9,029 nt of DNA from Desulfotomaculum sp. (GTDB lineage: Bacteria > Bacillota > Desulfotomaculia > Desulfotomaculales > Ammonificaceae), in assembly GCA_012961725.1 (NCBI GenBank), contig DTYU01000247.1, positions 1-9,029 on the forward strand, in the 5' to 3' direction. The notes under the pieces are model-generated. The model was not told where the DNA came from. It did no database searches and saw only the letters and a list, made by a program, of their open reading frames with translations. Made by a program: the position numbers and the translations under genes. Numbering within the stretch: position 1 is the stretch's first letter; each line of letters starts with the position of its first letter. Shown here in pieces: positions 1 through 4,929 of this stretch.

Positions 1-652
1 AGAATCCCCCCCCCCGCCAGCCGAGACAATAGAGCGTTTCCAGTTCGGCGAGAACCTGTATGGCGCTCTTGGTGCGCATCCGGCGGCCGAAGAGCGCCGT
101 CACGTTACAGAACTCGCAGTTATGCGGGCAACCCCGGGAGTACTGGATGCTCATGGTGGCATACGCACGGAGATCAGCCAGATCCCATTGCGGAACGGGC
201 GACGTTGACATATCGGCAAATTCGTCTGTATCGTAGATCCGCTTGGCGCGTCCCTGGGCCAAATCTTGTAGGAAGAGTGGCAGGGTCAACTCCGCCTCCC
301 TTAAGAGGAAATGGTCCACTTCCGGAAACTCTTCCCACTCTGTGGCAAAAAGCGGCCCACCGGCGACGATCTTCAGCCCGGCCTCCTTGCAGCGGGCGAT
401 TGCCTCGCGTGCCGACGCGCGCTGGATGGTCATGGCGCTGACGAAAGCGCAGTCGGCCCAGGAGAGGTCTTCGTTGGTGAGCCCTCGCACGTTAAGGTCC
501 ACCAGGCGCTTCTGCCATTCCTGCGGCAGCATAGCGGCGACGGTGAGCAGTCCAAGCGGTGGAAAGCAGGCCTTCTTCCGGGTGAATTTCAAGGCGTACT
601 TGAAGCTCCAAAAGGTGTCTGGAAATTCGGGATAGATCAAAATGACTTTCAT
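1..652 (-). CDS. B12-binding-domain radical SAM protein, N-terminal part (runs off the window)
   Basis: The first 217 residues are in the window. The reading frame is open from an ATG at 652-650 to base 1, so the 3' part is missing; relatives are about 450-500 residues. The start MKVILIYPEFPDTFWSFK and the segment FPPLGLLTVAAMLP (about residues 30-43) are typical of the cobalamin-binding-like domain of this group. IVAGGPLF follows near residues 96-102. The radical SAM signature is RGCPHNCEFC, with Cys175, Cys179 and Cys182 (CX3CX2C) to bind a 4Fe-4S cluster that cleaves S-adenosylmethionine. The closest family I recall carries a C-terminal DUF4070 domain; its substrate is unknown, so no reaction is assigned. 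A GGAGG ribosome site lies 8 bases before the ATG. The gene has its own promoter at 793-821. A run of ten G codes for Gly-Gly-Gly at the window edge. Family is sure, function is not. Confidence 0.9.
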   Translation of the reverse strand, partial: MKVILIYPEFPDTFWSFKYALKFTRKKACFPPLGLLTVAAMLPQEWQKRLVDLNVRGLTNEDLSWADCAFVSAMTIQRASAREAIARCKEAGLKIVAGGPLFATEWEEFPEVDHFLLREAELTLPLFLQDLAQGRAKRIYDTDEFADMSTSPVPQWDLADLRAYATMSIQYSRGCPHNCEFCNVTALFGRRMRTKSAIQVLAELETLYCLGWRGGGF

Positions 653-660
653 TGTCTCTT

Positions 661-665
661 CCTCC
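661..665 (-). promoter_or_regulatory. Ribosome binding site of the B12-binding radical SAM gene
   Basis: GGAGG on the minus strand lies 8 bases upstream of the ATG at 652. It is a near-ideal Shine-Dalgarno match and fixes the start. Confidence 0.75.
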
Positions 666-792
666 AGGTGGTCAAAGGTGGCGCTAAGCGTCAAATCAAG
701 CCTACGAGACTGCAGTTCTATGTTGCTTGGCGGGTAACGGGAAGGGCAAGAGGGACGACTGGCAGGAAAACCCTCCGCTGTACTTGCTCTGC

Positions 793-821
793 ATTATACC
801 ACAAATATGTGATTTAGCCAA
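793..821 (-). promoter_or_regulatory. Sigma-A type promoter with extended -10
   Basis: On the minus strand a perfect TATAAT (798-793) is preceded by TGG, which gives the extended -10 form TGnTATAAT. A -35 element TTGGCT (821-816; 4 of 6 consensus bases) lies exactly 17 bases upstream. Transcription should start near 786, leaving a leader of about 134 bases before the radical SAM gene that starts at 652. The -35 box begins 4 bases after the TGA stop of the preceding gene, so the promoter occupies the short intergenic region. I recognised no known riboswitch in the leader. Confidence 0.7.
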
Positions 822-824
822 ATC

Positions 825-1841
825 TCAACGCGGGTCGCGGATGGGTATCGGCGTGTTGCACTCCGGGCAGCGGTTTTCCCGGAGCCGGTACGCCGTGATC
901 GTGAAGCCGTGCCGTCCTATAAGCAGCGTGCCGCAGGAGGGACAGTATGTGTGCGTGTGGGGATGGCCGGGAACGTTCCCGACATATACGTACCTTAGTC
1001 CCTCTGCTGATGCAATTTCTCTTGCCTTCTCTAATGTGCTAAGTGGCGTCGGGGGGACGTAAAGTTTAGTCTTGAACTCATAAGCCGGGTGGTAACGGTT
1101 GAGGTGCCACGGGGTATCTTCGCCGAGCTCATCCTTTATTCGTCTGGCGATCGCTCGCAGTTCCTCTGCGGTGTCGTTTACTCCTGGGATTACCAGCGTG
1201 GTGAGTTCGACCCAGATTCCCCAATTCTTAGCCTCGATGGCGTTGCGCCAGACCTTTGCCACGTCTGCGCCACAGAATTTGCGCACGGCTTCGGCCCCGC
1301 CTTTAAGGTCGATGTTCATTGCGTCCAGGCCCTTATCGGCTAAAGCTTGAAGGGCCTTCAGTGTCATATAGCCATTGGTGACGAAGGTGTTGTAAAGCCC
1401 TTCTTTTTGGGCGAAGGGAAAAAGGTCGAGCGCGTACTCTAAGAGCAGGGTCGGCTCGTTGAAAGAGATGCTTGTACCGGCGCAGCCGAGCCTTTTTGCC
1501 AGTGCCACGAACTCTACGGGGCTTAGGTATCTTCCTTGGCCGATCTTTTCTTGGGCCTTACTGATCTCGTGGTTCTGGCACCAGGGACAGGTGAAGTTGC
1601 ACGACCAGCTCCCTATGGTGAGCGATTTCGTCCCGGGCCAGAAGTGATAAAGCGGCTTCTTCTCGATCGGGTTGGCTGAGATGGAAGAAATTTCCCCGTA
1701 GATCAGTGTATAGAGCCTTCTGGCAATGTTTTTCCGGGTGCGGCAGAAGCCCACTCCTTCCGCCGGGATCTCGCAGCCTCTTTCACAGGCGAGGCAGCGC
1801 ACCTTGCCGTTTAGGGCCTCATAGAACTCTGACAGGCGAAT
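825..1841 (-). CDS. PflA/AmrS-like radical SAM enzyme
   Basis: This is a single-domain radical SAM protein of the COG1180 (pyruvate formate-lyase activating enzyme-like) and AmmeMemoRadiSam type. An N-terminal cysteine cluster, CLACERGC followed by GFCRTRKN, precedes the family motif NPIEKKPLYHFWPG and the radical SAM signature CNFTCPWCQN (CX3CX2C). Next come SISFNEPTLLLEYALDLFP, FVTNGYMT, TLVIPGVND and YVYVGNVPGH. A C-terminal zinc-ribbon-like tail has two CxxC pairs (CPSC, CPEC). The partner or substrate is unknown. The first standard start is GTG at 1802 (325 residues), but in-frame residues further upstream, LSEFYEALNGKVRC, match the usual beginning of this family. I therefore extend the gene to an ATT at 1841 (338 residues); an in-frame TAA lies a little further upstream and there is no ATG, GTG or TTG between. 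Family is certain; the exact start is not. Confidence 0.87.
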   Translation of the reverse strand: MRLSEFYEALNGKVRCLACERGCEIPAEGVGFCRTRKNIARRLYTLIYGEISSISANPIEKKPLYHFWPGTKSLTIGSWSCNFTCPWCQNHEISKAQEKIGQGRYLSPVEFVALAKRLGCAGTSISFNEPTLLLEYALDLFPFAQKEGLYNTFVTNGYMTLKALQALADKGLDAMNIDLKGGAEAVRKFCGADVAKVWRNAIEAKNWGIWVELTTLVIPGVNDTAEELRAIARRIKDELGEDTPWHLNRYHPAYEFKTKLYVPPTPLSTLEKAREIASAEGLRYVYVGNVPGHPHTHTYCPSCGTLLIGRHGFTITAYRLRENRCPECNTPIPIRDPR

Positions 1842-1855
1842 GGTACGACCGCCTG
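1833..1855 (-). other. Small hairpin around the putative ATT start
   Basis: CAGGCG and CGCCTG pair as a 6-base stem with an 11-base loop. The ATT proposed as start (1841-1839) lies in the loop. An AAGGAG motif (1861-1856 on the minus strand) sits immediately upstream of the stem, 14 bases from the ATT, which is longer than ideal. The structure is seen directly; a role in translation is only a guess. Confidence 0.35.
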
Positions 1856-1985
1856 CTCCTTGGTTACGCGCAACCCGCGATAAGCTATCAGCTCCTTACG
1901 TGTGAGGACTCGGACGCGTGACCCCGAATCTGCTTTGCTTAAGCAGCGATCCGGGGCAGGAACTCGGCTGTCCGCCCCTGAATCG
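1842..1985. other. Intergenic region with a 35-base imperfect hairpin (1922-1956)
   Basis: No gene is supported in these 144 bases. CCCCGAATCTGCTT pairs with the following AAGCAGCGATCCGGGG, giving about 13 pairs with one mismatch, a two-base bulge and a five-base loop. There is no U-tract on the minus strand after it, so it is not a standard intrinsic terminator. It could be an RNA-stabilising or attenuating structure between the hydrolase and the radical SAM gene, or a repeat remnant. No convincing promoter was seen here. Confidence 0.5.
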
Positions 1986-2645
1986 TTAGCCGTCTCCCAG
2001 TTCAATCACCGTCCCGGCCCCGCAATCCAAGCACTGTTGATGAAAGATGCGTCTGATTTCCGCCTTAAACCGGGTGCAGTGGCAGGGACAGATCAAGGAT
2101 AACGGTCTCAGTTGCTCGAACTCCTTGAAGCCGTGAAATCCTCCCAAGATGCCGAAAACCTTGCCAAATCTTGCGGCGGCATTCAAAATGTTGCCTACTC
2201 CTGGATGAGAGCAGCCGACGATAACCAAAAGACCCTTGTCGGTTTTTACTGCCAGGGACTGTTCAATACCCTCGAGCTCACCGGTGGTGAAAATGTTGCG
2301 GCAGATCTCGAAAGGTTCCTTGACCCTGGTCACCTTGGCGGCCGAAACCCGCCCGGGAAATGAATCGGGGAGGTAAAGCTCAGCCTTGTTATTAGCGCGC
2401 ACGATCTCTTTAAGGCCGCCGGTGTGGTCCCCGTGGGGATGTGAAATCACCACTATGCCAATGGTCTCAGGGTCGATCCCCAGTTTTTTCATGTTGTGGA
2501 GCAATACGGCGCCCGAAGCGCCGGTGTCAAACAGAACTTTTGGTGCGTCTTGGGTCTCTATGAGACAGGAAAAACCCCAGTCGGCTTTCAGCCCCGGGTG
2601 TATCGCTTCGTTGTCGTAAACGACGGTGACCTTCATTCGCCCCAT
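1986..2645 (-). CDS. Metallo-beta-lactamase-fold hydrolase (COG1237-like)
   Basis: A 219-residue MBL-fold protein. The metal-binding signature is SHPHGDHTGG (His69, His71, Asp73, His74). It is preceded by LFDTGASG (about 38-45) and followed by GCSHPG (about 144-149, further ligand His147), GGFHGF (about 168-173) and PCHCT with His189. The layout fits the COG1237 branch, often annotated as a dihydropterin ribofuranosyl-aminobenzene phosphate synthase homologue; that reaction is proven only for archaeal members and should not be transferred. It is somewhat shorter than usual for the group. Its start lies 20 bases after the epimerase stop, so the two are probably co-transcribed. An AGAGGGGGA stretch just before the ATG at 2645 supports that start; a second in-frame ATG at 2636 (MKVTVVYDN) is a reasonable alternative. 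Substrate is unknown. Confidence 0.92.
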   Translation of the reverse strand: MGRMKVTVVYDNEAIHPGLKADWGFSCLIETQDAPKVLFDTGASGAVLLHNMKKLGIDPETIGIVVISHPHGDHTGGLKEIVRANNKAELYLPDSFPGRVSAAKVTRVKEPFEICRNIFTTGELEGIEQSLAVKTDKGLLVIVGCSHPGVGNILNAAARFGKVFGILGGFHGFKEFEQLRPLSLICPCHCTRFKAEIRRIFHQQCLDCGAGTVIELGDG

Positions 2646-2665
2646 TCCCCCTCTTTAAAGGCGGC

Positions 2666-3631
2666 TTAAATGCCGGGTGCTTTGCCGGCAAACCAGGCGG
2701 CGGTGCGTTTAAGTCCCTCCTGCAGGGTCACCTGCGGCTGCCAGCCTAACTCCCGCTGGATCTTCCCGATATCGAGCAGGCTGGCGCGCAGATCCCCCGG
2801 ACGGGGCGGGCCGTAGACGACCGCCGGGAGCGCCGTTTTCCTCCCTTGCTCGCGCAGCACCTCTTCCAGGGCATGCCGCAATTTGCTTTCCAAGTCGTTT
2901 ACGTCCGTGCCCAGGCCTGTGCCCACGTTGTAGGCGCGGAAGCCGTCCAGATTGCTCCCAAGTGCCAGGAGGTTGGCCCGCGCCACGTCCGCCACGTATA
3001 CGTAATCTCTGACATTTTTGCCGTCTCCGTTGATGACGGGCGGTTTCCCGGCTAACAGGCGCTGCAGGAAAATGGCCACCACCCCGGCCTCCCCGTGGGG
3101 GTCCTGCCGGGGGCCGTAAACGTTTCCGTAGCGCAGGGCGGTGCAGCGCAGGCCGTATTCGCGCGCGAAAAACCGGAGGTAGTGCTCCCCGGCGAGTTTG
3201 CTGATCCCATAGGGTGAGACCGGTGCCGCCGGCTGCTCCTCGCTCACCGGTTCCCATACGTCACCGTAGAGCACCCCGCCTGAAGAGGGGAAGACGAAAG
3301 AGCGGACTTCGTGTTGCGCTGCGGCCTCCAGTACGTGTAACAACCCCAGTACGTTGCTTCTTGCGTCGAAGCCCGGTTCCCGCACCGAGCGGCTGACCGA
3401 AACCTGCGCCGCCTGGTGGATGACGTGCTCCGGCCCTACCACTTCAAAGACCCGCTGCACTGCTGCCGCGTCCGCGACGTCCGCCCGGTAGAACGGCACA
3501 CCTTCCGGCAGGTTCTCCCTCCTGCCGGTGGAGAGGTCGTCCATCACCGCCACCTCGTATCCGGCGGCCAGACACTGCTCGACCACATGCGACCCGATGA
3601 ACCCGGCGCCGCCGGTGACTAAGATCCGCAA
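2666..3631 (-). CDS. NAD-dependent sugar-nucleotide epimerase/dehydratase (UDP-glucose 4-epimerase-like)
   Basis: A 321-residue extended short-chain dehydrogenase/reductase of normal length. The Rossmann nucleotide-binding motif is TGGAGFIG (Gly7, Gly10, Gly13), with Asp31 at the end of the second strand to bind the NAD ribose. The catalytic set is Ser116/Ser117 in PSSGG and the Tyr141-x3-Lys145 pair in YGISK. RYGNVYGPRQ, NGDGKNVRDYVYV and PPRPGDLR are typical of galE-like epimerases. The likely role is inverting or modifying a UDP-sugar in the cytoplasm for polysaccharide or glycoprotein synthesis; the exact sugar cannot be read from sequence. The start is TTG at 3631, with AAGGGG 9 bases upstream, and the predicted N-terminus MRILVTGGAGFIG is exactly what the family needs. 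It lies 26 bases behind the glycosyltransferase and is probably in its operon. Confidence 0.93.
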   Translation of the reverse strand: MRILVTGGAGFIGSHVVEQCLAAGYEVAVMDDLSTGRRENLPEGVPFYRADVADAAAVQRVFEVVGPEHVIHQAAQVSVSRSVREPGFDARSNVLGLLHVLEAAAQHEVRSFVFPSSGGVLYGDVWEPVSEEQPAAPVSPYGISKLAGEHYLRFFAREYGLRCTALRYGNVYGPRQDPHGEAGVVAIFLQRLLAGKPPVINGDGKNVRDYVYVADVARANLLALGSNLDGFRAYNVGTGLGTDVNDLESKLRHALEEVLREQGRKTALPAVVYGPPRPGDLRASLLDIGKIQRELGWQPQVTLQEGLKRTAAWFAGKAPGI

Positions 3632-3657
3632 TATTCTCTTCCCCTTCGTTGAACCTC

Positions 3658-4764
3658 CTATTTCAGGGTTAAGAACTTCTCGTAGATCTCCGCCATCTCC
3701 TGCAGGACCCCCTCAATGGAGTGTCTTTTTATCATCTCCCGGCCCCGCTCTCCCATGCGCCGCGCCTTCGCCGGATCCATAAGCAGTTCCCGGAGGTAGA
3801 CAGCCAGCATGTCTGGCGCATTTAGGTTGACCAAAAAACCGTTTTCCCCGTGCTTAACTAAGTCCCGGCTGCCGCGCACATCCGTAGCCACCGCCGGTTT
3901 GCCCGCCGCCATGGCCTCCATTAAGGTCTTTGGCAGTCCTTCGCGCCTCGATGTCAGCGCGACCACCTCGGCCGACTGGAGCAGGGCCGGGATGTCCTCG
4001 CGGTAACCTATAAAGCGCACCCTATCCGACACTCCCAGCTTCGCTGCCAGGCGCCGCATCGCTGGCATCGTTTCTCCCGTGCCCGCGAGCAGCAGATAAG
4101 CCTGAGGGGCCTGCCGGCAGACCGCGGGCCAAGAGCGCAGCAGCAAGGCGTGGTTCTTATTAGGTGTAAACTCTGCAATACAGAGTACCACTTTGGCTTC
4201 GGGCGGCAGCCCCAGGCTTTCTTTGGATGGCGGGCGGGCTGACCTGTGAAGCTTGAGATCCACTCCCACCCCGTGCACGTAGAAAAGATTTCGGCCTTCG
4301 ATCAGGCCGAAACCCTTCGCCGCCGCTAAATCCTCCTGGTTGATGACGATCAATCCCGCCTGCCACCGGGCAGCCAACCGCTCGGCGCCATAGTAAATCA
4401 GCCGGTTCCGCCACGGAGCACCTTGGTAGAAGTGAAAACCGTGCGCGGTATACAGCACGGGCATCTGTGTCTTGCGGGCCGCCAGGCGTACAATAAAGGC
4501 CGCCACGGGCGTATGTACGTGGATCAGGTCATAATCTCGTTCGCGCAGGAGTTTTCTCACTGCGCGGAAGGCCTTGAAGTTCTTTGGCGAATAGGGAGAG
4601 CGGGAGAAGGGTATGTTCCACACGGTCTGCACGCCCGGAAGCGGCACATCCAAGCAGCAGGCCGCCTCCACCTGGTGGCCGCGGTCCTCGAGCATGCGGA
4701 TAAAGGGCAGGTGAAAGGCCCTGATATGGGTAGCCACTGTAGCCGCGAAAAGGATTCGCTTCAA
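3658..4764 (-). CDS. GT4-family glycosyltransferase (EpsD/capsule type)
   Basis: A 368-residue GT-B fold retaining glycosyltransferase, a normal length for GT4. The N-terminal acceptor domain carries IHVHTPVAAFIVRLAAR (about 81-97) and the characteristic YTAHGFHFYQGAPWRN (about 105-120). The C-terminal donor domain shows AEFTPNKNH (about 197-205) and the conserved E-x7-E nucleotide-sugar motif in SRREGLPKTLMEAMAAGKP (Glu275, Glu283). It should act at the cytoplasmic membrane face, adding a sugar to a lipid- or polymer-linked acceptor during exopolysaccharide, capsule or S-layer glycan assembly; donor and acceptor are unknown. The start is TTG at 4764, supported by AGAGGG 7 bases upstream, and gives the usual N-terminus MKRILFAATVATHIRAF. 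The epimerase follows 26 bases downstream. An inverted-repeat element lies 21 bases upstream of the start, so any native promoter may have been displaced. Confidence 0.93.
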   Translation of the reverse strand: MKRILFAATVATHIRAFHLPFIRMLEDRGHQVEAACCLDVPLPGVQTVWNIPFSRSPYSPKNFKAFRAVRKLLRERDYDLIHVHTPVAAFIVRLAARKTQMPVLYTAHGFHFYQGAPWRNRLIYYGAERLAARWQAGLIVINQEDLAAAKGFGLIEGRNLFYVHGVGVDLKLHRSARPPSKESLGLPPEAKVVLCIAEFTPNKNHALLLRSWPAVCRQAPQAYLLLAGTGETMPAMRRLAAKLGVSDRVRFIGYREDIPALLQSAEVVALTSRREGLPKTLMEAMAAGKPAVATDVRGSRDLVKHGENGFLVNLNAPDMLAVYLRELLMDPAKARRMGERGREMIKRHSIEGVLQEMAEIYEKFLTLK

Positions 4765-4771
4765 AATCTAT

Positions 4772-4777
4772 CCCTCT
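4772..4777 (-). promoter_or_regulatory. Ribosome binding site deciding the TTG start of the glycosyltransferase
   Basis: AGAGGG on the minus strand lies 7 bases before the TTG at 4764. It lies just outside the inverted-repeat element (which begins at 4786), so the insertion left translation initiation intact. Confidence 0.65.
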
Positions 4778-4785
4778 TTTATTTC

Positions 4786-4929
4786 GGGGACACCATACTA
4801 AATTATTGTCGTCAAGGGAGCCGGGAAGCGGCGTGGCGGCGAGGCCTTGCTTTCTGTTCTAAGAACCTAAACGGGTTGTGCGCGAGAGCGCTCGAAAAGG
4901 CACCGGTAAAAATTAAGTATGGTGTCCCC
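4786..4929. mobile_element. MITE-like element with 19-base inverted termini
   Basis: The left end (4786-4804) reads GGGGACACCATACTAAATT. The right end (4911-4929), reverse complemented, reads GGGGACACCATACTTAATT, so 18 of 19 bases match in inverted orientation around a 106-base interior with no plausible gene. The interior holds small palindromes (GTTCTAAGAAC; CGAG-AGCG-CTCG). From memory this terminal sequence resembles repeats near Y1/REP-associated tyrosine transposase genes in many bacteria; I could not confirm this. No transposase is present, so the copy would be non-autonomous. It occupies nearly all of the gap between the ATPase and the glycosyltransferase, and its right arm contains the ATPase stop codon (4915-4913). 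The inverted repeat is certain; mobility is inferred. Confidence 0.65.

Noticed and set aside
653..790. Cobalamin or SAM riboswitch in the leader of the B12-binding radical SAM gene
   Set aside because: No recognisable B12-box or SAM-box core could be found by eye; not claimed.
311..817. Plus-strand 168-residue open frame
   Set aside because: Antisense to the B12-binding radical SAM gene and its promoter; no family features.
1811..2005. Minus-strand 64-residue open frame overlapping the intergenic hairpin
   Set aside because: Low-complexity, arginine/serine-rich translation, overlap with the hydrolase 3' end and with the radical SAM 5' extension, and no ribosome site; judged non-coding.
4786..4830. 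TTGACG inside the inverted-repeat element as a -35 box for the glycosyltransferase
   Set aside because: At 17 bases the downstream hexamer is TGTCCC, and the better TATGGT is only 12 bases away, so no valid -10/-35 pair exists.
4786..4929. CRISPR-like repeat
   Set aside because: Only two copies in inverted orientation, no regular spacing, no cas genes.
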